NCBI RefSeq assembly: GCF_001750145.1 | Contig: NZ_CP015732.1 | Span: 682,001 to 746,000, forward strand | Length of the DNA stretch: 64,000 nucleotides | Reading direction: 5' to 3' | DNA from: Arthrobacter sp. U41 | GTDB taxonomy: Bacteria > Actinomycetota > Actinomycetes > Actinomycetales > Micrococcaceae | Shown: piece by piece, positions 1 to 10,335 of the stretch | Layout: every line of letters starts with the position of its first letter | Position numbering within the stretch: the stretch's first letter is position 1 | The notes under the pieces: generated by a model | Seen by the model: only the letters and a program-made list of their open reading frames with translations | Databases searched by the model: none | Told to the model about the DNA's origin: nothing | Made by a program: the position numbers and the translations under genes

Positions 1-112
1 ATAGTTCTCGAATTCGGTGGCAAACGGCCGCGCCACCTTCGCCATCTGCAGTTAGCCGGCAATTTGCAGCGTACTCGGCTCGTTAGGATCCGGCGCCGGC
101 CCGACACCGGTT

Positions 113-430
113 TTGAACCCAGTAGAACTGCAGGACCTGATCGATCACGTCGGGCGCACCGCGGCAGCCAGCTTCGCGTCTGATTTCCTCGACCTTCTCG
201 AGGACCGCCTCACCCACGTGAACGCAGCACTAAGGCAGGCGGACGCTGTATCCGCCCTGAACGCCGTTCTTATCCTCAAGGCAAGCTCGGCGATGCTCGG
301 AGCGGTGCAGATGGCCCTCTAGTGCACCGGCCTCGAGACCGAACTCCGCAGACAGCGAATACCCCACACCGGCCCACTCCCGCGGCTCGCCGCCGACTTC
401 ACCTCGGCTTTGGGGGCTTTGATCGCTATC
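113..430 (+). pseudogene. Hpt-like (histidine phosphotransfer) domain remnant with internal stop
   Basis: From a TTG at 113 a 69-residue reading frame ends at an amber codon at 320-322. Translation continues sensibly in the same frame for about 35 more residues (Cys-Thr-Gly-Leu-Glu-Thr-Glu-Leu...), as expected for the last helices of an Hpt four-helix bundle. The core VLILKASSAMLGA resembles the Hpt motif HxLKGSSxxLGA, but Leu stands where the phospho-accepting His belongs. No convincing Shine-Dalgarno sequence precedes the TTG, and the frame is open back to about position 56. I infer a degenerate, probably inactive Hpt protein. A stop inherited from a sequencing error cannot be excluded. Confidence 0.45.
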
Positions 431-866
431 ACGTTTTTAGGCGACGCCAACGGTGGCACGTGCTCAAGCTTTCGTTTGCCGGAACACGGGCACCCTCCAG
501 GGCCACGGAGTTCCCGTCGGACAGGGCGGAACCGTCCGGAAGAACCAATGATTCACCGTTGAAGTTCGTTCCTTCGGGAAAGACCAGCGTCGTGGTTTCA
601 CCGTCTTTCGCTCGCGCGGTAATGCAACCGGCCCCGTCCGACGCCAAGCTGCCGGTGAGCTGCGCCTCTACCCTCGGAGCAGAGGACGGGCCGGAATGCA
701 TGACGGCCTTCTTGCCCCCGATACTGAGCAGCAGCTCGGTGGGCAACTCCTGCTGCGCTGGAGGAGAGGCAGGCCCATTCGTCGGGTCGCTCTGCGGCGT
801 CGCGGCACATGAGGTCAAGGAAAGGGCGATGGCCGCAGCAACGCCCCAAGTAACTCGGTGCTTCAT
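429..866 (-). CDS. Small secreted lipoprotein of unknown function
   Basis: A 145-residue protein begins MKHRVTWGVAAAIALSLTSC, a textbook lipoprotein signal peptide: two positive residues, a hydrophobic stretch and lipobox LTSC with Cys at about residue 20. It should be exported and lipid-anchored on the outer face of the membrane. The frame is open further upstream, but ATG at 866 is preferred because it gives the signal peptide and has a G-rich (GGGGG) ribosome site about 7 nt upstream. The mature part is a small, Ser/Gly-rich, probably beta-rich domain I do not recognise. It starts 28 bp downstream of the broken aarF gene on the same strand. Confidence 0.8.
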   Translation of the reverse strand: MKHRVTWGVAAAIALSLTSCAATPQSDPTNGPASPPAQQELPTELLLSIGGKKAVMHSGPSSAPRVEAQLTGSLASDGAGCITARAKDGETTTLVFPEGTNFNGESLVLPDGSALSDGNSVALEGARVPANESLSTCHRWRRLKT

Positions 867-894
867 GTCTGTACCCCCGAGCGGTTCGTCGCAG

Positions 895-2756
895 TCATCG
901 GGCGGTGGAGTATCTGGCCGACGCATCCTGGCCGGTGTTGTTGAAGACCAGGTAGAGGACGCGGAGCATGAGGACGGCGGCCACGCCGGCAAGGTTGTAT
1001 CCGATGACGTGGAAAAGCAGACCGGGGGCGACCTCGGCGCTGTTGCCGAAGGCGAGCAGGACGACGCCCGTGATTCCGAGAACCCCGGCGATGACGGTCA
1101 GCAGCGTCTGGCCCAACATACGGGTCAGGACTTCCCGGTCGCGGCGGTCTGCGAGGAGCCGGACGTTGACGCTCTGGTGACCTTCCTGCAGGGCTGAGAC
1201 GAGCTGGTCAAGATGGCGCGGCAATTTGCGCAGGAGCGGGAGGGTGTCCATCAGCTCCCGTTGCACGGTTTCCTTGATCCCACCGGCGCTGAGTTGTTCC
1301 CCGATTTGGGCGTCGACGAACGTCCGGGCCTCGGCGACTATGTCGAAGCCCGGTGCGAGCGAGGTCAGCGTCCCGTGGACGGCTGCTATTGCACGGAAGG
1401 CACCGGCCAGGGCCGGGGGGATCGCGGGATCGAACCGGCCTAGGATGCGGATCAGTTCGTTGAGGACTTTCAGATCCAGCGGGACACCGGGTTGGAGGGA
1501 CGTTCCCATGAATTGGCTGAGGGTGCGTTTAAGGACGGGAACGTCGATCTCGTCTGGGCGGATGACAACCTCTAAGAGGGCCTCGACAAGGAGTCCTGCG
1601 TCGGCCCGGTCGATGGCCAGGACGACATGTTGGAGGCTTATCCGGAGTTCGTGGTCCAGCCGGCCTACCGAGCCAAAGTCGACCAGGCCCAGCCGGCCGT
1701 CACGGAGAATGATGATGTTTCCCGGATGCGGGTCCGCGTGGAATGTTCCGTCGATCATTATTTGCCGCAGAAGGCTGCGCATCAGCTGGGTCGCATAGTC
1801 CTTGCGGGTGCCGGCGTCCATGGAGCCGGCCGTGGCCGGGTCGCTGAACGTGCGGCCGTCCAGCATCTGCATCACAAGCACGCGGGAGGAGCAGAGCTCG
1901 GGGACGTGGTGCGGGATGACGACCCGCACGTCGCCGGGGTGCCGGGCGACGGCGGCGCGGAGCGCGACTATGTTGCGCGCCTCCTGCTCGTAGTCCAGTT
2001 CTTCGCGCAGGTTTTCCGCGAGACCTCGAGCGAGGGCCTCGAGCGAGGGCCTCGGTGCCCAGTGAGCTGCCAAACGTTGTCGAATTTTCCAGCATCTTCC
2101 CCAGCCGCACGGCGATGTCCAGGTCAAGGGCTACCTTGCGCCGGATGTGGGGGCGTTGGACTTTGACGGCAACCCGGGATCCGTTGTGCAGGGTGGCGCG
2201 GTGGACCTGTCCGATTGACGCGGCGGCCAGAGGGGTTTCCTCGAAGTGGCGGAATAGGTCTGCGAGGGCCGAACTTCACGAACGTCACGCCGGCTTCCTC
2301 GAGGGCGAGGCGCAGGGAGTCCGCCCGCCTGGCGTTGGCGTCCGGGTCGTTTGAGGTCCGGAGCGGGAAGAGCCCGTGTCTGGCACCGATGCGCAGGATC
2401 TGGGCGTACCGGATCCCCCGTTGGGATCCGGCTCTCAGCGCGGGCAGCCAGGTGTGGGGCGGGGGCAATACCCCGCGGGGAAGGACCAGCTCGGCGACGA
2501 CCAGGAACAGAAATGCGGCGAACAGCGCGATGCCGAACTGGAGACTGATGAACGCCAGTCCGCGGTCCGGGATCTGCCACAGGACCTGGGATTCGAAGAG
2601 GAATTCCGCCACGACCGCCACGACCAGCGCCAGGATGGTCCGGGCCGGACCGACACGCACCCCCAGTATCCGCCGGGACAGGACTGCCAGCAGCATCATG
2701 ACCAGTGCGAGCAATCCGATCATTCCGGCTATCAAGATGACTCGACCTGGATCCAT
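895..2756 (-). pseudogene. AarF/UbiB (ABC1) family atypical kinase, broken in two places
   Basis: Three frames together spell one AarF/UbiB protein. The first (from ATG 2756, with AGGAGAAG upstream) has N-terminal membrane helices and runs to EEAGVTFVKFG near 2268. There about 50 residues of the family (the QLLSTR...region) are missing. The frame then shifts to LFRHFEETPLAAASIGQVHR, the A-rich loop, and shifts again at a 13-bp tandem duplication (2028-2053). The last frame carries the conserved HADPHPGN and VDFGSVG kinase motifs and two C-terminal membrane helices. The family supports quinone biosynthesis or membrane lipid functions. As assembled, no full-length protein can be made. Confidence 0.85.
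2028..2053. repeat. 13-bp perfect tandem duplication inside aarF/ubiB
   Basis: GAGCGAGGGCCTC occurs twice head to tail (2028-2040 and 2041-2053). Deleting one copy restores the reading frame GTEALARGLAENLREELD, which is normal for the AarF family. The duplication is therefore a frame-breaking slippage event, or an assembly artefact. Confidence 0.95.
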
Positions 2757-2819
2757 GCTTTTCTTCTCCTGATGCTGCGCCCCTGGTGTGGGGGACGGAT
2801 GGACTCGTGGCGGGCGGCG

Positions 2820-3257
2820 TCAGTTGGCGCGGGTGAGTTCGGGGGCGGCGGTTTCCTTGCCTGCCACCCGCTTGCCGAGGGTGATGAACAGGAGGATCAG
2901 GCCGGCGGTGAGGCCGATGTGCCCCAGCCCGGAGATCCCTGCGATCGCGGCTGACGGGGTGATGCCCCGGACGGTGAATACGCCGCTGAGGACCATCATC
3001 GCGGCGGTGAGTGCCAGACCGGCGTTGTAGACCCAGAAGAACACGTTGAACATCCGCAGGCCGGAGAGGTTGAAGAGTTTGTCCAGTGCCAGGACTGCGA
3101 GGAAGAACAGCGTGCCCAGGGCCAGGAGGTGGGTGTGCAGCAGGGACAGCTGGCTGCCGCCGGGGAAGTCGCTGGCTTTGGTGAATTCCCGGTAGAACAG
3201 TCCGGAAGCCAGGCCGGCGATCATGTAGGAGAGGGAGGCGTAGTAGAGCTTTTTCAT
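2820..3257 (-). CDS. DUF2871 family membrane protein
   Basis: A 145-residue integral membrane protein has four hydrophobic helices. Between helices 1 and 2 lies a polar stretch with the conserved SLLHTHLLALG segment. The family is small, restricted mainly to Gram-positives, and has no assigned reaction. The histidines (LLHTH) and a later GLGHIG could bind metal or heme, but that is inference. It lies 34 bp downstream of the ABC ATPase gene on the same strand and is probably co-transcribed with it and the permease gene. Confidence 0.8.
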   Translation of the reverse strand: MKKLYYASLSYMIAGLASGLFYREFTKASDFPGGSQLSLLHTHLLALGTLFFLAVLALDKLFNLSGLRMFNVFFWVYNAGLALTAAMMVLSGVFTVRGITPSAAIAGISGLGHIGLTAGLILLFITLGKRVAGKETAAPELTRAN

Positions 3258-3291
3258 GAGTGGTGGTCCTTGGTTTGAGGGATGCTGGGTG

Positions 3292-4023
3292 TCAGACCGT
3301 CGTCAGCACGGGGGCGGTGAGTTTGCCGTCGCGCATGGTGGCAACCGAGTCGGTGAGCGGGACGAATTCGGTGTCGTGGGTCACCATGACGGTGGCGACC
3401 AGGAAGTCATTGGTGATGCGGCGCAGCAGCCGAACGATGGAATCGCTGCGTTCGTGGTCCAGGGCCGCCGTTGGTTCGTCCACGAGCAGGACCTTGGGAT
3501 CGCCCATCAGGGCTCGCGCGATGTTGACCCGCTGGCGCTGGCCGCCAGAGAGCTGGTGGGGGCGCTTGTCCGCGCTGGTGCTGAGTCCGACGACGTCGAG
3601 CAGTTCCGCGGCTTTGGCCCGGGCGGCTTTGACGGACTTCCCGCGCAGGTGGTCGCCGATGACGAGCTGTTCGGCGGCAGTTAGGGACGCGAGCAGGTTG
3701 GGCTGCTGGAAGATGATGCCGATCTTCTCCCGCCGGAGCGCGGTGAGGTCCTTGTCGCCGAGCCCAGTGGCGTCGGTGCCGTCGATGATCACCAGTCCGT
3801 GGGTGGGGCGGACCAGGGTGGCTGCGGCGGCGAGCAGACTGGATTTTCCGGATCCTGACGGGCCTACAAGGGAGACCATCTGGCCGGCCTTCACCGTGAG
3901 GTTCACAGCGTCCAGGGCTTTGAGGGTTCGGTCCCCGTCAGGGTATTCGAGGGTGACGTTGACGAGGTTCAGGGACCCGCGGGCGGCGGTGCGGGGTTCG
4001 AGGGGGCTGGGGGTGGAGGTCAT
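3292..4023 (-). CDS. ABC transporter ATP-binding protein (LolD/MacB type)
   Basis: The 243-residue nucleotide-binding subunit has Walker A GPSGSGKS, Q-loop region IIFQQPN, signature LSGGQRQR, Walker B VLLVDEP and H-loop MVTHD, all in the expected order and spacing. ATG at 4023 is chosen over an upstream in-frame start because GAAGGA lies 8 nt before it and the extra N-terminal residues look non-coding. The close match to LolD/MacB/FtsE-type ATPases and the neighbouring FtsX-like permease point to a mechanotransmission or efflux-type exporter, not an importer. The substrate is unknown. Confidence 0.92.
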   Translation of the reverse strand: MTSTPSPLEPRTAARGSLNLVNVTLEYPDGDRTLKALDAVNLTVKAGQMVSLVGPSGSGKSSLLAAAATLVRPTHGLVIIDGTDATGLGDKDLTALRREKIGIIFQQPNLLASLTAAEQLVIGDHLRGKSVKAARAKAAELLDVVGLSTSADKRPHQLSGGQRQRVNIARALMGDPKVLLVDEPTAALDHERSDSIVRLLRRITNDFLVATVMVTHDTEFVPLTDSVATMRDGKLTAPVLTTV

Positions 4024-4079
4024 GGGTACTTCCTTCAGAAGGTTCTCGGGGGAAATCTGCAGCGGCGCCACGGACGCGA

Positions 4080-4123
4080 CCGGCGGGCTGGCTGGCCGGC
4101 GGGCCGGCTGGCCGGCTGGCCGG
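4080..4123. repeat. GGCTGGCCGG low-complexity repeat
   Basis: The gap between the ABC ATPase and permease genes is made almost entirely of reiterated GGCTGGC/GGCCGGC units. They can fold into several alternative hairpins and may be slippage-prone. A role in differential expression of the two genes is possible but not shown. Confidence 0.7.
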
Positions 4124-4129
4124 GAGGGT

Positions 4130-5263
4130 TTAGTTCCCGCCGAGGGCGATCAGGGCGTCGACCTTGGTGACGCGGCGGACGGCCAGCGCCGCGCCGGCCA
4201 GACCGAGGGCGACGATTCCCAGGATGGGCAGGAGTGTTGTTGCGGGGGTGATCAGGAAGGGGGCCGCCTGGGCTGCGACGAAGCCGCCGAGGATGCCGAT
4301 CCCGCCGCCGATTCCGGCACCGGCCAGCAGGACGATCGCGGCCTGGGTGATGGCGTCGCGCAGGATGTAGCCGCTTGATCCGCCCAGGGCCTTCAGGACC
4401 GCGATGTCTCGGGTCCGCTGGACGGTCCAGACGGTAAGGAAAGCCACGATGACCAGGGCGGAGATGCCGTAGAGGAAGGCCTGCATCAGTGTCAGGGAGC
4501 CGTTTTCGCTCTTGTAGGAGCCCAGGGCCTGGAACGATCCGGTGCGTGAATCGCTCACGGTGCGGGCTGCGATGTTGGCCGCGGCCTCGTCAACGGTGGC
4601 GCCGTCCTTGTAGGTGACGGCGGCGACCGTTCCGAGCTGCTCCGGGTCGGTCAGGCGGGCGAGTTCGGACCAGGTGGGAAGCGCGGTCCAGACAACGCTG
4701 GTATGGGAATACCACTGGTCTTCGACCACGGCGCTGACGGTCAGCTCGAGTCCTCCGACGCTGGCTTTGTCTCCGGTGTTCAGGGACAGGGCCTTGGCGA
4801 CGGATTTGCCGATCACGACGGTGTCGGCGGTTACCGCGGACGGCGCCAGCTGGCCCGCCGGTGCGACGCCGAAAACGGCGACGTTGGTCGTGCCGGTGCC
4901 CGAGCCGGTATCCGCGGCCACGCCCTGGAAGCGGGTCTGGCTGATGCCCAGGGCCTCAGCGTTTCGGACGCCGGCCCGGTTCTTCCAGCTGTCGACCTGC
5001 GCGGCGGTGACCTCACTTTCGGTGAAGGAAGCCTTGGGCGCGTTCGTGCCGGGGGCTCCGAAGACGATGCTGTCCACTGCTTTGGAGGCGGCTCCGCTGC
5101 CGTTGACGGCGCCGAGTTTGGCAATTGCCGACGTCGACTGGTCACCCAGCCCGGCCGTCAGTCCCGAGAGCATTACGAGCAGCAGGGTGATCAGGGCAAC
5201 GACGCCGCCCATCAGGGCAAACCGGCCCTTGGCGAAGCGGATATCGCGGATAGCAAGAAACAC
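4130..5263 (-). CDS. FtsX-like ABC transporter permease
   Basis: A protein of about 377 residues with one N-terminal membrane helix (FALMGGVVALITLLLVMLSG), a large extracytoplasmic domain of about 210 residues, and three C-terminal helices of the FtsX/MacB_PCD type. Segment VQRTRDIAVLKALGGSSGYI is the characteristic coupling region. The start is taken as GTG at 5263, just before FLAIRDIRFAKGRF, with AAAGAAG upstream; the longer frame adds about 80 residues of non-coding appearance. It pairs with the ATPase gene 106 bp downstream. Confidence 0.88.
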   Translation of the reverse strand: MFLAIRDIRFAKGRFALMGGVVALITLLLVMLSGLTAGLGDQSTSAIAKLGAVNGSGAASKAVDSIVFGAPGTNAPKASFTESEVTAAQVDSWKNRAGVRNAEALGISQTRFQGVAADTGSGTGTTNVAVFGVAPAGQLAPSAVTADTVVIGKSVAKALSLNTGDKASVGGLELTVSAVVEDQWYSHTSVVWTALPTWSELARLTDPEQLGTVAAVTYKDGATVDEAAANIAARTVSDSRTGSFQALGSYKSENGSLTLMQAFLYGISALVIVAFLTVWTVQRTRDIAVLKALGGSSGYILRDAITQAAIVLLAGAGIGGGIGILGGFVAAQAAPFLITPATTLLPILGIVALGLAGAALAVRRVTKVDALIALGGN

Positions 5264-7233
<1,970 letters not shown>

Positions 7234-7646
7234 GCTCCAAAACTTCCGCGCGAAACGGTAACTGTGTAAAAAGTGGACGACGGCGGGAACTTTCCGCCGT
7301 CGTCCTCTTGCGTTCGTCCGGACGCGCCGTCGCGTCCCAAGCCGCTGTGATGAGTCTCACCCGCAATAATCGCCATCTGGCTTGAGACGCCACGCGGGCG
7401 CTGTGCATTATGAAAAGGCATGATCGGGACGGAACATTCCCGGTGCAGCAGCCCTGACCACGTCGACGCTCAGCGTCCGCTGCGGACCAGCGGCAAAGTT
7501 TTACCCATTCTGGTGGACGCAATGAGGCCATACCGGTGAGCTCGCTGAGCTGGCCAGGGCTTCAGGCGTTCCTGGTTTGGCCCCACGGCGGCTCCGCATT
7601 GGTGCGGCAGCCGGACCTCCGGATTCACGAATGGAAGAACTGAACA
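7234..7646. other. Non-coding intergenic region (413 bp)
   Basis: It starts with a palindrome (7275-7305) shortly after the monooxygenase stop. The remainder, up to the ribosome site of the next gene, holds no credible reading frame. A 15-codon ATG frame near 7410 has no ribosome site and was ignored. The promoter of the small gene at 7647 must lie here. Confidence 0.6.
7275..7305. repeat. Dispersed palindrome, copy 1 (terminator-like)
   Basis: Arms GGACGACGGCGG (7275-7286) and CCGCCGTCGTCC (7294-7305) are perfectly complementary with a 7-nt loop, followed by CTCTTGCGTTCG. The same arms recur elsewhere in this window. The site lies about 40 bp past the monooxygenase stop and could terminate transcription, though there is no T-tract. 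Confidence 0.85.
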
Positions 7647-7850
7647 ATGACGTTTGAAACTGCCACCTCTGTCACCCACAAGCTCTGGGACCGCTCCACG
7701 ATGCACCACGAGCTGGACGCCCTGATCCACGACCTCTCGGTCCGCCACAACACCCCGAAGAGCAACATCGCGGTCCACGCCAGCGGCCCCAGCACTTTCA
7801 CGCTCAGCCTGAACCACGGTGCCGCCAGCCTCGAGTCCGTCTCCTCCTAG
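7647..7850 (+). CDS. Small conserved protein (67 aa), paralogue of the gene at 59557
   Basis: ATG at 7647 has GGAAG 9 nt upstream. The protein is soluble, without signal or membrane segment. Its middle and end, DRSTMHHELDALI...NIAVHASGPSTFTLSL, align with the 72-residue product at 59557-59775 (DRASMDRELDEAV...GILVTRHGPNCFTVEL). The shared pattern is DRxxMxxELDxxx, then GP-x-x-FT-x-x-L. Two copies of one compact family in 64 kb suggest an abundant housekeeping or stress family of this lineage. No function is known to me. Confidence 0.75.
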   Translation: MTFETATSVTHKLWDRSTMHHELDALIHDLSVRHNTPKSNIAVHASGPSTFTLSLNHGAASLESVSS

Positions 7851-7924
7851 CACCACAGCCACCACGTAACACCACGACGACGGCGGGACTCTCCCGCCGT
7901 CGTCGTCCTGTCTCAGCCGCCGGT
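7846..7924. repeat. About 80-bp repeat containing palindrome copy 2
   Basis: This overlaps the end of the 67-aa gene and contains arms ACGACGACGGCGGGA (7874-7888) and TCCCGCCGTCGTCGT (7892-7906). The whole block, from CCTAGCACCACAGCCA to TCAGCCGCCGGTC, recurs at 10253-10332 with about 90% identity. It is probably a transcription terminator between the 67-aa gene and csbD. Confidence 0.9.
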
Positions 7925-8073
7925 CCACATCTGCCGTTCGACGGCGTCCGGGCCCCAAGTCACCGCAATTGCGGATCGACCCCGCCTCCAATTTCGACTG
8001 TTCTGTCCCTACAATTAAGTGTTGGCCCCCACGGCACACAGGTCGAGGGGGCGACCAAGTAAGGAGAACCACC

Positions 8074-8250
8074 ATGGGCCTGGGTGACAAGATCCACAAT
8101 GCCGCCGAGAAACTGCACGGCAGGGGCAAAGAGGCAGCCGGCGGAGCCACCGGCAACGACCGGATGAAGGCCGAGGGCAAACGCCTCCACATCAAGGCAG
8201 ACCTGAAGCAGGCCGGCGAAAAAGTCAAAGACGCCTTCAAAAAACACTGA
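8074..8250 (+). CDS. CsbD family stress protein
   Basis: A 58-residue highly charged protein beginning MGLGDKIHNAAEKLHGRGKE, the signature of the CsbD family of small general-stress proteins, with the usual Lys/Ala/Gly-rich helical repeats. ATG at 8074 is chosen over the longer upstream frame because AAGGAGAACC lies immediately before it. Its biochemical role is unknown; relatives are induced by the general stress sigma factor. It is convergent with the VOC gene across a strong hairpin. Confidence 0.9.
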   Translation: MGLGDKIHNAAEKLHGRGKEAAGGATGNDRMKAEGKRLHIKADLKQAGEKVKDAFKKH

Positions 8251-8258
8251 CACAAGAC

Positions 8259-8303
8259 GCCAGGCCGAGGTGCGGTCCGTCGGAACGCACCCCGGCCCTG
8301 GCG
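8259..8303. terminator. Bidirectional hairpin terminator between csbD-like and VOC genes
   Basis: CGCCAGGCCGAGGTGCG (8259-8275) pairs with CGCACCCCGGCCCTGGCG (8286-8303) with an 11-nt loop and one or two mismatches. It sits between two convergent genes, where a shared terminator is expected. Confidence 0.7.
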
Positions 8304-8393
8304 CGCAACAATCCCGGTTCCTCCGGCCGGCCATTTCCGCCAGGACCTCCGCTCACGGCGGGCACCCCTTAGCCCGACGCGGCTCCCCGCGGG

Positions 8394-8765
8394 TCAGACG
8401 TGCTGGTCGACGAGCACAGGGTTGCCGTCCGGATCCAGGACGATGAAGCTCGCCGGCCCCGCCGTCCCCTCGTCTGCCTCAGCCACGAACTCCGCGCCGC
8501 TGGCTTTCAGCTGCCGCTGGAGCTCGCGCACGTCGGTGAAGGGTTCCACGGCCTCCGCATCCTGGTTCCAGCCCGGGTTGAACGTGAGCATGTTCTTTTC
8601 GAACATCCCCTGGAAGAGACCGATGACCGCCTCACCGTTCTTCAGGATCAGCCAGTTCTGGGTGATGTCGCCCCCGAACCTGGTGAAGCCGAGTTTCTCG
8701 TAGAAGGCTGCAGAAGCCGCAACATCCTTGACGGTGAGGCTGACCGAAAAAGCGCCGAGCTGCAT
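8394..8765 (-). CDS. VOC (glyoxalase/bleomycin-resistance fold) family protein
   Basis: A 123-residue protein with two beta-alpha-beta-beta-beta modules: [23 protein letters not shown] near the start, and [22 protein letters not shown] near the end. These are the typical halves of a VOC metalloenzyme or binding protein. The N-terminal position normally occupied by a metal His is not obvious, so catalytic activity is uncertain and a binding role is possible. ATG at 8765 is chosen because GGAG lies 11 nt before it; a GTG four codons upstream is the alternative. Confidence 0.85.
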   Translation of the reverse strand: MQLGAFSVSLTVKDVAASAAFYEKLGFTRFGGDITQNWLILKNGEAVIGLFQGMFEKNMLTFNPGWNQDAEAVEPFTDVRELQRQLKASGAEFVAEADEGTAGPASFIVLDPDGNPVLVDQHV

Positions 8766-8820
8766 GTGTTTCTCCACTCTCCAAGGGCACGGATCCTACC
8801 GATCATACCCGCGGGCAGAA

Positions 8821-8858
8821 ATACCCCGGAGGGTATACGGCTATACCCTCCGGGGTAT
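8821..8858. promoter_or_regulatory. Paired CstR/CsoR-type operators upstream of sulfide:quinone reductase
   Basis: ATACCCCGGAGGGTAT (8821-8836) and ATACCCTCCGGGGTAT (8843-8858) are two G-tract operators of the CsoR/CstR class, arranged as mutual inverted repeats 6 bp apart. A degenerate third ATACCCGCGGG begins at 8805. CstR repressors sense persulfides and control sqr-type genes, which matches the downstream gene. No csoR/cstR gene lies in this window. Confidence 0.75.
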
Positions 8859-9022
8859 AGAGTGATTATCACCACAGTGTTTAACCAGCACGGAACGGGG
8901 GTCCGGCGATGCGGGCGAAGAAGCCGTCAGTACCGGCTCCGCCGATGTTCCCGGCCCGCTCAGTCCCCGATATGCCCGGCGCCGCTGAAGCGACGCCCGA
9001 TTCCTGGAGAGGCGTCTTACAA

Positions 9023-10219
9023 ATGACTATGCACCACGAGATCCTGATCATCGGAGGCGGCAACGCCGGGCTGAGCGTTGCGGCCCGGCTCCGCCATGCA
9101 GGGCGGACTGACATCGGTCTGATCGAGCCGAGCGAGCAACACTATTATCAGCCGTTGTGGACCCTGGTCGGCGGGGGCGTCGCAGCCCAGGAGGAAACGG
9201 TCCGCCCCCAGGCATCCGTCATGCCCCAGGGGGTTGCCTGGATTAAGGATGCCGCGGCGGACATCGACCCCGAGAACCGCACGGTCGCACTCGCCTCCGG
9301 CGGTTCCGTCACGTATGACTATCTGGTGGTCTGCCCCGGCATCCAGCTGGACTGGGACAAGATCCCGGGCATGGCCGAAGCCATGGAATCGCCGGCGGCG
9401 TCCAGCAATTACCGATACGACCTGGCACCCAAGACCTGGGACATGATCCGGAACCTGAAGTCGGGGACGGCCGTTTTCACTCAGCCCTCGGGCCCAATCA
9501 AGTGTGCCGGCGCCCCGCAGAAGATCGCCTACCTGGCAGCCGACTACTGGCGCAAGCAGGGGGTGCTGGACAACATCCGGGTCGTCATGGTCCTGCCGAC
9601 CCCGGGCATGTTCGGGGTCAAGGTGTTCGCCGACGAGCTCGAGCGCGTGGTGGAGAACTACGGCATCGAGGTCCGGTTCAACAGCGAGATGACCGAGGTG
9701 GACCCAGCCGCAGGCACTGCGGTGATTACCGACAACGCGGCGGGTTCCAAGGAGTCGCTGCACTACGACCTGCTCCATGTCGTGCCGCCGCAGTCGGCCC
9801 CGGACTGGCTCAAGCGCACACCGCTGGCAGATCCGGCCAACCCCGCAGGCTACGTCGACGTCGACAAGCACACCATGCGGCACAAGCGCTACCCGGAAAT
9901 TTTTGCCCTGGGCGACGCCGGGTCGACGCCGAACTCGAAGACCGGAGCGGCGATCCGCAAGCAGGCCCCTGTGCTGGTGGAGAACCTGCTGGCCGCCCTT
10001 GACGGCGAAACCCCGTCGGCACAGTACGGAGGCTACGCCTCCTGTCCGCTGACGACGGCGCGGGGGAAGATGCTGCTGGCTGAGTTTGATTACACCCTCC
10101 AGCCCGCCCCCAGCATCCCCTTCATCGACACCACCAAGGAACGCAGCGACATGTGGCTCCTCAAGCGCTATGTGCTGCCGTTTATGTACTGGAACCTGAT
10201 CCTCAAGGGCCGCGTCTGA
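9023..10219 (+). CDS. Sulfide:quinone oxidoreductase, type II
   Basis: A 398-residue FAD flavoprotein. HEILIIGGGNAGLSVAARL is the N-terminal dinucleotide-binding fold. Three cysteine sites typical of SQR are present: VVCPGIQLDW, PIKCAGAPQKIAYL and ASCPLTTARGK. The CAGAPQK box and the C-terminal YVLPFMYWNLILKG amphipathic anchor match type II (mitochondrial-like) SQR. It would oxidise sulfide to persulfide at the membrane and reduce quinone. ATG at 9023 follows GGAGAGG and gives the family start; the frame is open 38 codons further. Paired CstR-like operators upstream predict induction by sulfide or persulfide. Confidence 0.92.
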   Translation: MTMHHEILIIGGGNAGLSVAARLRHAGRTDIGLIEPSEQHYYQPLWTLVGGGVAAQEETVRPQASVMPQGVAWIKDAAADIDPENRTVALASGGSVTYDYLVVCPGIQLDWDKIPGMAEAMESPAASSNYRYDLAPKTWDMIRNLKSGTAVFTQPSGPIKCAGAPQKIAYLAADYWRKQGVLDNIRVVMVLPTPGMFGVKVFADELERVVENYGIEVRFNSEMTEVDPAAGTAVITDNAAGSKESLHYDLLHVVPPQSAPDWLKRTPLADPANPAGYVDVDKHTMRHKRYPEIFALGDAGSTPNSKTGAAIRKQAPVLVENLLAALDGETPSAQYGGYASCPLTTARGKMLLAEFDYTLQPAPSIPFIDTTKERSDMWLLKRYVLPFMYWNLILKGRV

Positions 10220-10252
10220 GGTTCCCTGCCCGGACAGGCACCGGACCACACC

Positions 10253-10332
10253 CCTAGCACCACAGCCACGACACAGCACCACGACGACGGCGGGAGTCTC
10301 CCGCCGTCGTCGTCCTGTCTCAGCCGCCGGTC
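10253..10332. repeat. About 80-bp repeat containing palindrome copy 3
   Basis: Near copy of 7846-7924, with arms ACGACGACGGCGGGA (10281-10295) and TCCCGCCGTCGTCGT (10299-10313). It lies just past the sulfide:quinone reductase stop and abuts the truncated 3' end of a pfkB remnant. Likely terminator; also a breakpoint marker. Confidence 0.9.
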
Positions 10333-10335
10333 AAG

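Noticed and set aside
1..45. Minus-strand ATG frame (MAKVARPFATEFENY...) running off the left edge.
   Set aside because: Only 15 codons are visible, there is no ribosome site, and no family can be recognised; it cannot be supported.
322..1197. Plus-strand frame of 291 codons opposite the lipoprotein and aarF genes.
   Set aside because: It overlaps two better-supported minus-strand genes and has no recognisable fold or ribosome site.
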